Of a stretch of DNA of 64,000 bases, positions 55,601 to 60,546 are shown piece after piece (within the stretch, counting starts at the first letter, position 1; each line of letters begins with the position of its first letter). Origin of the DNA: Atriophallophorus winterbourni (taxonomy: Eukaryota; Platyhelminthes; Trematoda; Plagiorchiida; Microphallidae). The DNA is taken from assembly GCA_013407085.1 (NCBI GenBank), contig JACCGJ010001325.1, positions 1 to 64,000 on the forward strand. The letters run 5' to 3'. The notes below the pieces were generated by a model that had not been told where the DNA came from, did no database searches, and was given only the letters and a program-made list of their open reading frames with translations. The translations under genes and the position numbers were made by a program.

Positions 55601-58419
55601 TTAGACCAAGTTGTTCGGAAAGGTTTGATTGCGAAAGCAGACTCCTTTTACTATCGTATTCAGAGTTTTTCTACAGAGTTCACTAGCCCCTCTATTCATT
55701 ATAGATCTGTATATACGACAATCCCTATAAAATTCAGATGGATACTTGATAATCTCTTAACTGACCAGTTTCACACACAGAAACTTAAATCCATCAAGTG
55801 AACTGACTGTCCAGAAACGGCTTCGCTCTCACATAGAATTCCATCAACTAACAATGATGTGGTCTCTGGTGTATTATGATGCAACTATCGTGTTACGTAC
55901 TGTTTTTATCCGCATCTAAAACGAGCAAATCCCTTCAGTTCTGGTGAAGTACTCGCTCCAGAAGGTCAAAACCCACCAGTACCCTTCAATATCCTTCCAT
56001 TTTTGAAACTCCTATAGTTGTCCCCAACATAGAAGCATCGACTAAAGCAGATATCTATGCCAGTGCCATGGTATAAACAAAACAGTAAATGTGATATTTT
56101 AAATTCAGATGGATACTTGATAATCTGTTAAATCTGTTAAACTGAAATATCGATTCGTCGAGTTTTGGACAGTGGGAAGATAACAAACATCACACAGCCG
56201 TTGTCTAATAACGAATCATGAGCAATTACAACCAAAACCTAACATGAAATAGTTTCCAGGCGCCTTGTTAAGAAATACTTGATGTGATGTGTTCACTGTC
56301 TCTTACCTTGAAATTATCTTCACCCATTAGTTTGCTCATAAAAACTAACGCGAATTTTAGTATCTCCTCTTTTCCTCAAAGCATATTTGCTTATTTTATG
56401 AACAATGACGTTTTCAAAGTATTTGCGCAAATTCGCCCGTTCTGGTAAATACAATGTTATTGAAAATGGCAAGAATATAGCGTTACTTAGTGTTACCCAC
56501 CTGCTTAGTTCATCACGTTCATTGACACCGGTTCCGACCGTGTTCCCATTCTTCCCAAGAACGGCAGGTTTTTCGATATCCGGAGTGAAGTTCTTTTTGT
56601 GATGTGCTTGCCAATCTTTGGGTTGGTTCTCGACCGGGCGCAGATGCACACTAGCGACGGCTCTTCCTGGAGTTATCGCACAAGATTCGCCCTTGCCCGC
56701 GAAATCGAGTTTCGATTTTTCAGACACATTTGGCTTGTCTGGTTTCAGTTTGATCGGTATTTGATCGTCGAGTTTTCTACACTCAGTCGTGACATTGTCA
56801 AACATTCTAACCCTATCTTCGACCGTGACAATATCTGGACAGTCCATGAGATCTTGATCGATGAAACTACAAGTCGAATAACGATTTCTGTCATGGATGT
56901 CTCGTTGTCTACCCTCAATCCATCTGCGAGCACGTTCAGCCACTGACATAATGGTTGGATCTTTAACCGTTCTTTTGAACTCGTTATCTCTTTCAGACTC
57001 GAATTTTTGTGGCGACTGTTCACTGCCGAAGGTTACTGCCCGTTGGAGTGGTGCTCTATGGTCACGATTACTTTCGAAATCCGCCACGGTGTTTTGTCTG
57101 ATTGGCTTCGGCGTCATGATTTTACCGACACCACATCGGTCGTCAACAAAAGTGCTTTTCGGTCGGTACACACTCAAAGGACGAGCCGCTCTTTTCTTCA
57201 GACGCTCATAGTAAGCACTAATTGAATTTGGTTCTGGTATTGCCCCAATGGTTAAATATTCTTTAGCCTGATGCGTAGCGCATTCCACTTTCTCCGTTTT
57301 CGATTCTCCCTCAGGAATCTTTGGAGTGATGAATGCTTCTGGATTCAACTTCTTCGGTTCCCTATAGGTGGGAACGGTTGGTGGATTATGTTTATTTTCT
57401 TCTTGAAACAAACTTTTTTCTTGCGACTCGGGTTGTGTCCGATGACGTAATGTCCTTGGGGGATGCCAGACGTTCGATTTAACTTCCTCATGATCCCTTC
57501 TTAGTGTTATATCATCCATGGTGCTGGGTTTCGTTGTGTGTCTTGATTGAACAACTATATCTGGCTGGGATTTACGTCTAGCTGGTTGTGCGCTGGGTAC
57601 GTTTGTGCCATCTCGATTATAGGATTTTGCTCCAACTGTCTGTATCCATTCTTTCTCAGTTCCAGGACTCTCATCTTCCCGTTGTTCCTTGCTGATGGCC
57701 ATTTTACCAAACGCCTGCTCTTCACACTCTCCATTACATGGTGTCTTAGGAGTATATAGCGGAGGTACCGGTAGCGAGTGGGGCATACATGATTGTGTAG
57801 TCATTTGCGTTCGTGTGAATTGCTCCAGAGGTTGTCCATGTGTATAAAATTCTTGTTGGCGATAATCGTAAGGACTAGGTTGTCTCGGTACATTGAACGG
57901 TGGAAAAAGTTGTTGAGTTGACAGGGTTCCCGTGAGTAACGCGCGAAGGGTTGCCGGATCGGTGGCAACAATCGCGACCTGTGGTTGAACGGGGCCAACA
58001 CTTTGCATGAGCATTGGTACCTGCTGATGGGGCTGCTGGGATTGCTGATGCTGGTAGGGAGGAAGTTGATCAGGTTGAATTGGTTGGAATGGAAGAGGGT
58101 AGAGGTATAGTGGACTCATTTGGTAAGTATTGGCATTCTGATTAGGATTGGGGTTCATGTTGTGTTCCAGCTGACCAATGCTGGCGTATTGGTTGGATTG
58201 GGGAAACCAAGGAGATGGAACTGATTGGAACGGTGAGGATTGGTTGAATTGCTGTGACCCGAATTGCTGGTATGGCAGATAACTAGGTGGCCAGATATTT
58301 TGGGGATCTTGGTTGGTGTTCGATACTGGAGTTGTAGATGAAATGTGGAGATCCTGGAAATCGCCATCTAAACGTCTGTTCAGATAATCCTCAGTGGATT
58401 TGGTCATTCCGGAATTCAT
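9015..58419 (-). CDS. SVIL: Supervillin-like actin-binding protein, whole gene (24 exons)
   Basis: Large scaffold of the villin/gelsolin superfamily. In animals supervillin links F-actin and myosin II to membranes and adhesion sites. The assembled product is about 2,000 residues, near vertebrate supervillin/archvillin (1,788-2,214). In order it has a Pro/Gln/Asn-rich N-terminus (residues 1-230), charged blocks such as [12 protein letters not shown], a TQPVTLDDL block, DWRQRV/GWKNRV-like repeats, the [11 protein letters not shown] entry into the gelsolin-like region (near residue 1065), gelsolin-like repeats with [18 protein letters not shown] and VYVWQGWWP signatures, and a C-terminal headpiece. 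Exons were chosen by GT/AG sites, matching phases and collinearity with the vertebrate family as recalled, not by alignment software. One junction (E4 to E5) does not keep frame, so an exon is missing there. The start is the first ATG after an AG acceptor at 58422. Upstream 5' exons are likely. Introns range from 74 nt to about 4.6 kb and carry most of the window's repeats. Confidence 0.9.
10188..10343 (-). CDS. SVIL: Supervillin-like exon 23, villin headpiece N-terminal half
   Basis: Acceptor TTTCTATTTCCTCAG/GAA, donor TTTCAA/GTACGC, phase 0 to 0. It encodes [19 protein letters not shown], then [11 protein letters not shown]. This matches the headpiece start [32 protein letters not shown]. 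Confidence 0.93.
10425..10534 (-). CDS. SVIL: Supervillin-like exon 22
   Basis: Acceptor TTTTTTCCCTGTACAG/TT, donor CAAAAG/GTAGGT, phase 1 to 0. It encodes [20 protein letters not shown], then PPYERDSEA. This matches the vertebrate [26 protein letters not shown]. Confidence 0.92.
10631..10861 (+). mobile_element. Short interspersed repeat family B, copy 1
   Basis: Roughly 230-bp unit starting CCGGATGTGCAATCGTGCAG, with core GTGCTGTGCGGCTAACACCG, TGGAGTCTCACTACCAT and GGCCTGGGCAACCTGACAGT, ending GGCTTGTGCTTTCAT. Flanked by imperfect 14-bp direct repeats (10617-10630 and 10862-10875, two mismatches). No coding capacity. SINE-like, but a tRNA-derived promoter is not clear. Lies in the intron between exons 21 and 22. 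Confidence 0.8.
11262..11501 (-). CDS. SVIL: Supervillin-like exon 21, last gelsolin-like repeat
   Basis: Acceptor CTTCCGATACAG/CC, donor CAAAA/GTAGGT, phase 1 to 1. It encodes [20 protein letters not shown], then an acidic Ser/Thr/Glu-rich insert ([20 protein letters not shown]) and [26 protein letters not shown] is a hallmark shared with vertebrate supervillin (EVYLWQGWWP). The acidic insert is longer than in vertebrates. Confidence 0.93.
12877..13103 (+). mobile_element. Short interspersed repeat family B, copy 2
   Basis: A diverged copy of the same unit (core GCGGCTAACACCGTGCTAAA, GACTGGGCAACCTGACAGTA), ending with a short (ACAT)n tail. Lies in the intron between exons 20 and 21. Flanking duplication not clear. 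Confidence 0.75.
14577..14862. repeat. Repeat family C, head-to-head pair forming a long palindrome
   Basis: A forward copy (14577-14797, containing GTTTCAAGGCTCACTGAACC and CAGAAACCGGTAGTGGTGTG) is followed, after 13 nt, by an inverted partial copy. Arms at 14747-14797 and 14811-14861 are 51 nt with three mismatches. Lies in the supervillin intron between exons 20 and 21. Confidence 0.85.
15429..15893 (-). CDS. SVIL: Supervillin-like exon 20, expanded linker before the last gelsolin-like repeat
   Basis: Acceptor TTTTTGTGCTTAG/TT, donor CCGG/GTAAGC, phase 1 to 1, 155 codons. The conserved ends are [11 protein letters not shown] (vertebrate FAPRLFILSSS) and [14 protein letters not shown] (vertebrate MPFLQEDLYSAPQP). 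The exon is about twice the length of the equivalent vertebrate segment because of extra residues at the start and middle. A second in-frame acceptor 44-45 nt downstream (AAAATAG/AT, exon start near 15849) would shorten it. Confidence 0.88.
15960..16372 (+). mobile_element. RTE-like LINE, reverse transcriptase C-terminal fragment
   Basis: Translates to [54 protein letters not shown] and a stop near 16360. This is the usual 3' end of RTE-type LINE proteins, here internally deleted between the two first blocks. A short GAGT tandem follows the stop (16356-16372), like RTE tail repeats. Lies between supervillin exons 19 and 20. Confidence 0.82.
16956..17578 (-). mobile_element. LINE family X, 3' end with protein remnant
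   Basis: The minus-strand frame reads [66 protein letters not shown] and KRDMKALDI, the C-terminus of an endonuclease/reverse-transcriptase LINE. About 230 nt of 3' sequence follows, ending GGAGGCC and an A/C-rich tail. It is the longest copy of this family here. Confidence 0.82.
18011..18235 (-). mobile_element. LINE family X, 3'-end fragment
   Basis: Contains the family's 3' sequence in reverse (TCTCCGGTCGATGCCGACCA, TGATGTACATCACAACCGCA, CCACCGCGCACATAGCGGTA). No coding part remains. Confidence 0.75.
18518..18660 (-). CDS. SVIL: Supervillin-like exon 19
   Basis: Acceptor CTCGTTAAG/T, donor GATCGAG/GTAAGC, phase 2 to 1. It encodes [20 protein letters not shown], then [11 protein letters not shown]. 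Joined to exon 18 this gives LKDSCPPELG, matching the family's IKEQCPLEAGL. An upstream AG at 18680 would put a stop in frame, so this acceptor was chosen. Confidence 0.87.
19040..19175 (+). repeat. Interspersed repeat family E, copy 1
   Basis: TTGAGTGCAATCGGTTAGAG, CTTCTGACACAGAAGCTTCG and AGTCAGGACAGGGAACATG recur at 26430-26530. The TCTGACACAGAAGCTTCGTCA part also recurs near 34300. Confidence 0.6.
21111..21330 (-). mobile_element. Repeat family C, copy at 21 kb (first of two)
   Basis: A reverse-oriented copy reading GGTGCTCACATCCCCTTCCC, TTTCTGGTTGTTTGTCGTCA and AGTGAGCCTTGAAACAGTGG on the plus strand, continuing to AATCACAAAGTGATTCCTGG. Matches 14577-14797 in reverse over its length. 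Confidence 0.75.
21351..21450 (-). mobile_element. Repeat family C, copy at 21 kb (second, truncated)
   Basis: A same-orientation tandem partial copy about 20 nt after the first, closer to consensus (CCGGTTTCTGGCTGTTTGCC, AGATCAGGTTCAGTGAGCC). Confidence 0.75.
22296..22405 (-). repeat. Interspersed repeat family D, short copy
   Basis: The reverse complement matches 41935-42035: GCGACTATATCCTCCTGGAG, GATGAGTCGGCTTCAGTGAA and CGGCGTCCCCAGCACCACT. Lies beyond the 3' splice donor of exon 18. Confidence 0.65.
22591..22808 (-). CDS. SVIL: Supervillin-like exon 18, fourth gelsolin-like repeat
   Basis: Acceptor TCACACGACAG/TCG, donor GATAG/GTGAGT, phase 0 to 2. It encodes [18 protein letters not shown], then [15 protein letters not shown] and AWVWFGRF. 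This matches the vertebrate LYCVRGEVPVEGNLLEV, SSLRSRTSMVVLN and LIYLWHG blocks. Confidence 0.92.
23996..24096 (+). mobile_element. Repeat family C, copy at 24 kb
   Basis: A forward partial copy: CACTGTTTCAAGGCTCACTG, GACAGCAAACAGCCAGAAAC and GAGCACCACAATACAAAG. Confidence 0.72.
26124..26225 (-). CDS. SVIL: Supervillin-like exon 17 (34 codons)
   Basis: Acceptor TATTTGATTAG/CTT, donor CCCAAA/GTGAGT, phase 0 to 0. It encodes [20 protein letters not shown], then VIHQGRRG. This matches the vertebrate [27 protein letters not shown]. A T-rich stretch formed by an (AATA)n microsatellite precedes the acceptor on this strand. Confidence 0.92.
26251..26273. repeat. (AATA)n microsatellite in the exon 17 acceptor region
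   Basis: AATA units directly upstream, on the minus strand, of the exon 17 acceptor, where they read as (TATT)n and supply pyrimidines. Confidence 0.9.
26428..26535 (+). repeat. Interspersed repeat family E, copy 2
   Basis: TTTGAGTGCAATCGGTTAGA, CCAAGCTTTGTCAGAACAAG and AAAGTCAGGACAGGGAACAT match the 19 kb copy in the same orientation. Confidence 0.6.
27957..28108 (-). CDS. SVIL: Supervillin-like exon 16
   Basis: Acceptor ACTTTGTCAG/TC, donor CCACAG/GTAGGT. It encodes [20 protein letters not shown], then [13 protein letters not shown]. This is almost the vertebrate sequence ([33 protein letters not shown]) and the most conserved exon in the gene. Confidence 0.95.
29696..29993 (-). CDS. SVIL: Supervillin-like exon 15, third gelsolin-like repeat start
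   Basis: Acceptor GTCTTATTCGCAG/TCA. It encodes [31 protein letters not shown] and VWRVSEF, then [17 protein letters not shown]. This matches the vertebrate DVKAYDVTRM, GRGYGLVEG, VWHILEF and GQFHEGDAYVVKWKF. The 3' end is set by phase: AATG/GTTGGT at 29695 is an unusual donor, but it joins exon 16 in frame just before an in-frame stop. Confidence 0.87.
31915..32312 (+). mobile_element. LINE family X, plus-strand 3' end with (CAA)n tail
   Basis: A diverged copy in the opposite orientation: GCACTGTGTAAAATGTCATC, GATCACGTC and TGATGTACATCCATGATCGA, ending AATCGAAGGACAACAACAAC. The CAA repeats mark the 3' terminus of the family. Confidence 0.7.
32640..33308 (-). mobile_element. RTE-like LINE family Y fragment, copy 1
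   Basis: The minus-strand frame reads [52 protein letters not shown] and [20 protein letters not shown], with a stop at about 32930, then about 270 nt of likely 3' UTR (GATTCCGGGGTTACAGCGCC on the minus strand). It is 5'-truncated at 33308. Lies between supervillin exons 14 and 15. Confidence 0.85.
33676..33845 (-). CDS. SVIL: Supervillin-like exon 14
   Basis: Acceptor TTTATACCACAG/CG. It encodes [19 protein letters not shown], then [13 protein letters not shown], matching the family's [26 protein letters not shown]. The donor GAT/GTTAGT at 33675 is non-standard but keeps frame (phase 0). The residue spacing to the next exon's conserved block is close to the vertebrate spacing. Confidence 0.88.
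34255..34345 (+). repeat. Interspersed repeat family E, copy 3 (partial)
   Basis: GAATCGGTTATAGCAAGTTG and GGTAACGTTTCGCTTCTGAA, then CACAGAAGCTTCGTCAAACC, match part of copies 1 and 2. An inverted scrap (AACTTGCTATAACCGATTC) lies near 34622. Confidence 0.5.
34786..34942 (-). CDS. SVIL: Supervillin-like exon 13, second gelsolin-like repeat
   Basis: Acceptor GGTTCGTACAG/GCT, donor ATCGT/GTGAGT, phase 0 to 1. It encodes [16 protein letters not shown], then [15 protein letters not shown]. [10 protein letters not shown] is the core strand of the gelsolin-like fold and NPLDP is a supervillin signature. Confidence 0.93.
35022..35167 (-). CDS. SVIL: Supervillin-like exon 12
   Basis: Acceptor CGCCTTGTAG/CG, donor AACAAG/GTGAGT. 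It encodes [20 protein letters not shown], then [12 protein letters not shown], matching the vertebrate [21 protein letters not shown] and IPKCSLLQPKE stretch that leads into the second repeat. Confidence 0.9.
36531..36887 (-). CDS. SVIL: Supervillin-like exon 11, first gelsolin-like repeat
   Basis: Acceptor GCCACAG/GTCGCC completes [10 protein letters not shown] with exon 10. It then encodes [39 protein letters not shown] and FWKALGC. This is the supervillin version of a gelsolin repeat (family: [27 protein letters not shown]). An acidic and basic insert around residues 50-90 of the exon ([18 protein letters not shown]) replaces a shorter vertebrate loop. Donor CGTA/GTGAGT, phase 1 to 1. Confidence 0.93.
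37900..38466 (+). mobile_element. Decayed LINE family Z, C-terminal coding remnant and 3' part
   Basis: The plus frame reads [31 protein letters not shown], then after frame breaks [19 protein letters not shown] and WGPRDRNSQ. These are the end of a LINE reverse transcriptase (family pattern RLRWLGHVLRM...WGPRD). The 3' sequence continues to 38790, interrupted by repeat B copy 3. Confidence 0.75.
38467..38697 (+). mobile_element. Short interspersed repeat family B, copy 3, with perfect target-site duplication
   Basis: The same unit as copy 1 with few differences. Flanked by the perfect 13-bp duplication CAGTTATTAGAAT (38454-38466 and 38698-38710). It sits inside the 3' tail of a LINE (37900-38790), so it inserted after that LINE. 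Confidence 0.88.
38711..38800 (+). mobile_element. LINE family Z, 3' terminus after the nested insertion
   Basis: Continues the 38.4 kb element after repeat B copy 3: ACATGGTTGTATGGCATTTA, TACAGGTGTAATACTGTCAA, then GATAATGATAATGATGA as tail. The same order is seen at 61890-61980. Confidence 0.65.
38990..39145 (+). mobile_element. Diverged relative of repeat family C, 39 kb
   Basis: Shares AATGGCATACAAGTTAAAAC, GAGTGCAAACAACCCGAAAC and CGGTGTGTAACGGAAAT with the 52.6 kb copy and, more distantly, with the 14.6 kb copies. Probably a subfamily. Confidence 0.5.
39771..39938 (-). CDS. SVIL: Supervillin-like exon 10
   Basis: Acceptor CCAGAAACAG/GT, donor AAAAG/GTAAGT. It encodes [19 protein letters not shown] and [14 protein letters not shown]. 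These match the family's VTLAGLASKENFSNV and VPYKRLMLLQIKG, the last block before the gelsolin-like region. Confidence 0.9.
41037..41227 (-). CDS. SVIL: Supervillin-like exon 9
   Basis: Acceptor CTCGTTTCTGTTAG/T, donor CACG/GTACGA, with a 77-nt intron upstream. It encodes [20 protein letters not shown], then [14 protein letters not shown]. The first block aligns with the vertebrate SSVAEHKRAVRPKRRVQ block and the second with LKMLAAREDLLQEYTE. Phases 2 to 1 match neighbours. Confidence 0.87.
41305..41456 (-). CDS. SVIL: Supervillin-like exon 8
   Basis: Acceptor TTTCCCATTCAG/AAG, donor CACAC/GTACGT, phase 0 to 2. It encodes [18 protein letters not shown] followed by [20 protein letters not shown]. 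Equivalent to the PDDDETFAKFYR...DEDFDVIFDP segment of vertebrate supervillin, but proline-rich. Confidence 0.85.
41930..42440 (+). repeat. GC-rich interspersed repeat family D, long copy
   Basis: Locally GC-rich sequence beginning TTGTTCGACTATCTCATCCTGG and GATGAGTCGGCTTCAATGAA, with AAGCGGCGTCCCCAGCACCA. The first 100 bp recur inverted at 22296-22400. Its base composition differs from the surrounding intron, consistent with a LINE 3' region. Lies between supervillin exons 7 and 8. Confidence 0.6.
42672..42730 (-). CDS. SVIL: Supervillin-like exon 7 (59 nt)
   Basis: Acceptor CGTTTTCTTTTAG/CC, donor ACACAG/GTGAAT, phase 1 in and phase 0 out. It encodes [20 protein letters not shown]. Both junctions keep frame with exons 6 and 8. 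Too short for ORF finding, so support is from splice sites and phase. Confidence 0.78.
42805..42918 (-). CDS. SVIL: Supervillin-like exon 6
   Basis: Acceptor TTCTTTTCGAATAG/CC and donor CCAA/GTAAGT, phases 1 to 1, both matching neighbours. It encodes [20 protein letters not shown], then [15 protein letters not shown]. It corresponds to the poorly conserved linker between the FTVAG block and the DDETFAKF block of vertebrate supervillin. Confidence 0.8.
43456..43836 (-). mobile_element. RTE-like LINE family Y fragment, copy 2
   Basis: Nearly identical to copy 1 over about 380 bp ([39 protein letters not shown]), with a few substitutions. It ends at the 5' side on the same TGGCCGCTT sequence as copy 1. 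At the 3' side it stops just after the ORF, followed by AGCAGCAGTAAGCAGCA on the minus strand. Confidence 0.85.
44243..44392 (-). mobile_element. LINE family X, 3'-end fragment with (CAA)n tail
   Basis: On the plus strand (TTG)n at 44243-44261 runs into GGCCTCCTTCGGTCGATGTC and the family's 3' sequence, so on the minus strand the element ends GGAGGCC(AAC)n. Confidence 0.78.
44690..45126 (-). mobile_element. CR1/RTE-like LINE, C-terminal half (3' of nested insertion)
   Basis: The minus frame reads [40 protein letters not shown] and [17 protein letters not shown], followed by frame breaks and an RRAWAGVIR block near 44700. A standard LINE reverse-transcriptase C-terminal region. The N-terminal half lies at 45365-45600 beyond repeat B copy 4. 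Confidence 0.85.
45127..45364 (+). mobile_element. Short interspersed repeat family B, copy 4, inside a LINE
   Basis: The same unit, flanked by ACCAGTACAGAGC (45114-45126) and ACCATACAGAGC (45365-45376). Removing it restores the reading frame of the minus-strand LINE reverse transcriptase across the site. Confidence 0.85.
45365..45600 (-). mobile_element. Same LINE, N-terminal part (5' of nested insertion)
   Basis: The minus frame reads [40 protein letters not shown] and [18 protein letters not shown], the block that precedes (V)LVYGCETW in such LINEs. It joins to the part below 45126 once the inserted repeat is removed. Confidence 0.83.
46411..46662 (+). repeat. (TA)n then (ATCT)n compound microsatellite
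   Basis: (TA)n at 46411-46429, then about 220 bp of CTAT/ATCT units with scattered CTAC, CGAT and CTGT variants. Lies in the intron between exons 5 and 6. Confidence 0.97.
47704..47894 (-). CDS. SVIL: Supervillin-like exon 5
   Basis: Encodes [19 protein letters not shown], then [14 protein letters not shown] and [12 protein letters not shown]. These match the paired supervillin motifs (SIKERL..DWRNRL and IEERKQL..AWKTR..FTVAGRM). Donor CAGG/GTACGT leaves phase 1, which fits the next exon. The acceptor used (AACCAAG/C) needs phase 2 upstream. An alternative at GTAAG/TT, about 68 nt upstream, would take phase 1. Confidence 0.82.
48665..48893 (-). mobile_element. LINE family X, 3'-end fragment
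   Basis: GGCCTCCTTCGGTCGACGTC, ATGGATGTACATCACAATCG and GATCTACGTTCAGCAGCCAA on the plus strand match the 17 kb copy. No coding part. Confidence 0.78.
50085..50174 (-). CDS. SVIL: Supervillin-like exon 4 (candidate)
   Basis: A 30-codon exon between a good acceptor (CTGTTTTGCAG/GTTTG) and a good donor (AACG/GTAAGC), open only in phase 0, which agrees with the 50504 donor. It encodes a basic stretch beginning [14 protein letters not shown]. No family match was recognised, and it does not join the next exon in frame, so it may be skipped or followed by an unseen exon. Confidence 0.5.
50504..50649 (-). CDS. SVIL: Supervillin-like exon 3 (3' end uncertain)
   Basis: Acceptor TTTTCTCCAG/AT joins the G left by exon 2 to make GAT. 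It encodes [20 protein letters not shown], then [18 protein letters not shown]. Two donors are possible: CTGCAC/GTAATC at 50503 (phase 0, used here) and the stronger CTCA/GTGAGT at 50553 (phase 1, exon 50554-50649). This may reflect alternative splicing. The sequence is low in family conservation. Confidence 0.65.
52605..52772 (+). mobile_element. Diverged relative of repeat family C beside supervillin exon 2
   Basis: Carries CAATAGTGGCTTACAAGTTC, TGATGAGTGCAAACAGCACG and AAACCGGTCATGGGGTGTG, like the 39 kb copy. It ends about 40 bp from the exon 2 splice donor at 52812. Confidence 0.55.
52813..52973 (-). CDS. SVIL: Supervillin-like exon 2
   Basis: Acceptor TTCTTACAG/T, donor TTTAG/GTGAGC. 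It encodes [15 protein letters not shown] and then [16 protein letters not shown]. The second block matches the vertebrate supervillin stretch around QTQPVTLGEVEQ. Enters at phase 2 and leaves at phase 1, both matching its neighbours. The open frame runs past the donor into repeat sequence only 40 bp away. Confidence 0.85.
53000..56319. other. Intron 1 of the supervillin-like gene, no gene seen
   Basis: AT-rich sequence with only short frames, such as plus-strand ones at 55298-55543 and 55592-55801 with no recognisable family. No repeat family was identified with confidence. Confidence 0.45.
56501..58419 (-). CDS. SVIL: Supervillin-like exon 1 (first coding exon found), disordered N-terminus
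   Basis: The longest open stretch in the window, 639 codons plus 2 bases. It starts at an ATG (58419-58417) two bases after a plausible AG acceptor, giving [16 protein letters not shown]. Residues 20-230 are rich in Pro, Gln, Asn, Ser and Tyr with repeated QQ/PQ runs, so this part is predicted disordered. Residues 430-640 are charged and include [13 protein letters not shown] and [10 protein letters not shown], which resemble the short SxxERxxxF blocks of supervillin N-termini. The donor CAG/GTGGGT at 56500 leaves phase 2, and the join to the next exon gives an in-frame Ser. No known folded domain is visible. Confidence 0.85.
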
Positions 58420-59297
58420 ATCTGGCGGAAAATGCGTGAACAAATAAAACCTCAGTGGGAAAATCAACCAAAGGCTTTGGGGTGTCAACAGATTTAGCCG
58501 AATACATGAGTAATTAGAAACCTCTATCTATGCCCTTAAAGCTCGCGTCAACTTGCGGTTAATAAAACGCCCAACGACTTTCAGTACAATATAGTGAGAA
58601 ATGTTGGTAGTGATTACAAGGATGCCATTTTTTAAGTTTCAATTAGGCCTTTCGATTTTTGCAAATGTTTTTCAATCGAATTTTAATGAAAGCGATTTAT
58701 ACTAGCCGATTCGATATTTCAGAGCTAGTTGAAGTATTTTAATCGCCCCCAATTTATTATGGACTGGAATTTACGCGCGGGTTTGCTTTCGGCATTACCG
58801 AATAGAATATATTCACCTAGCTTTAGCAATTTACGTTTGCCCTGTTCTGATTTAATGCTTGCATTGTCGACTTTCCTCATGCATGTCAAGCTTTTTTATC
58901 CAACGTGGTAGGTTTCACGTCGTGAGTCATTTTGCAACGTCGTTAGCGTTCATCGCTAGGCGAAGATAACATTTTGGTGACTCATACTTAAAAGATATTG
59001 AAACACCATTTTAACTTTGGAGCCAATCTTACAACTTTTGAACGAATTATGGGATACCGGGAATTGCAGTGAAACCTTTTTCCCAAAAACGTTTGGTCAC
59101 GACATTTGTTAGTAAACCGGATCATATATGAAAGTTATAATCAAGAGGATCAAGAAACATCGTTCAGTTGACATATTGTAACTTAAAACTTCTATTCATG
59201 TGGAGTCTTGTACATATATTCTAATGAATACTAAATCTGGTTGTTTTTCATCCAAAACATGAATATTGGTTCTCGAAGCTTGTACAAAGGTTCGTGA

Positions 59298-59510
59298 ACG
59301 GTGTGCACATCTGCGCTGTGCGGCCAACACCGTGAAAATTGATTAGCTGACGGTAGTGAGCTGCATCCTGAAACACATTGGCGTCTCACTACTATTTCCA
59401 TTCCTATTTTCCTTCACCTATCTGTCTAGGCCTGAGCAACCTGACAGTATCATAACCCACGTGCTTCCTTTGTCTGGATCAGGCTTGTGCTTTCATACAT
59501 ACATCGATTT
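59298..59510 (+). mobile_element. Short interspersed repeat family B, copy 5
   Basis: The most diverged copy: CTGTGCGGCCAACACCGTG, GGCCTGAGCAACCTGACAGT and GGCTTGTGCTTTCAT are recognisable, with internal deletions. Ends with (ACAT)n. Lies upstream of the supervillin start codon. Confidence 0.72.
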
Positions 59511-60546
59511 GAGACGTTCCCTGAAGCGATGTCCTGTGTGCGCTGTACCGGTGTTACTACTGGAAAGTTTTCAATGGTCAATAACCAAGATTCACTACGC
59601 TTCCGTCGATTGATCAGTGCATTCGTTTGGATGACAACATGACAATATAGCACGATGGACTGTGATCCAGACCAATTGTGATGAAATGCTGCAATAACTC
59701 AGGGACAACTGTGTCTCGGAAGATTGAAAAAAGGTTGCGCACTTAAAAATTACAATCTGCATCGACACCCTCGCTACCGAGCAGCACGCAATGGACCGAG
59801 CTATTCATGCACAATATTGATTCCACAATCGGCCTCAGATCAATTACCATGTGCGCTGTTGTGAACACCATGTGCACTAAAAATACAAAGAAATTCTAAA
59901 CATTAGTCAGCTATCCTGCTGATTACTCATCTGCTGACAAACTCGATTTCATGAATTACCCAGGCCTTTGTTTACCTAGCGATCTCTGTTTACTTTCCTA
60001 CGTCAATAAGCTGCACCGTGTGATTGTTGTGAACCTACTCGTGTTTCTATCTGTGCATATTTTTTAACAGAAATTATTCAGGTTTCAAATCTGACAGGCC
60101 TGTTCGATTGGATTATTTTTCACGTTAGGTTTAAACCAACTACATTTTATACACTATTTATACTATAAAATGGTATATTTGATATGGAATGTTCTTTCGT
60201 AAGCGAGGAATTTTTCTAGCATCAGTTTATTACTAGCCAAAGTATTGTTGGACGAAATCATATCACGTCAATAACAAAACATCGTCCAATGTAAGGGATC
60301 TGGAACACTAGGAACTCCTGCTCACACGTGCAAAACGATGAGTTTTAAGGCTCATTGACTTTTCGTCTGCGCCGAATGACAGCAAACAGCCAGAAAACGT
60401 TTGTGTTAAGTGTGGGTAATGTCAGCAACATAATTCAGTTATACAGTTCATCGTTTGTTAAAGCCTTGATGTTGCCATGTAAACGTGCCAAACGGGAACT
60501 CATGGCGTGTTTCGCGATTGAGAGACAATAAATGGTCGAAAAATAC

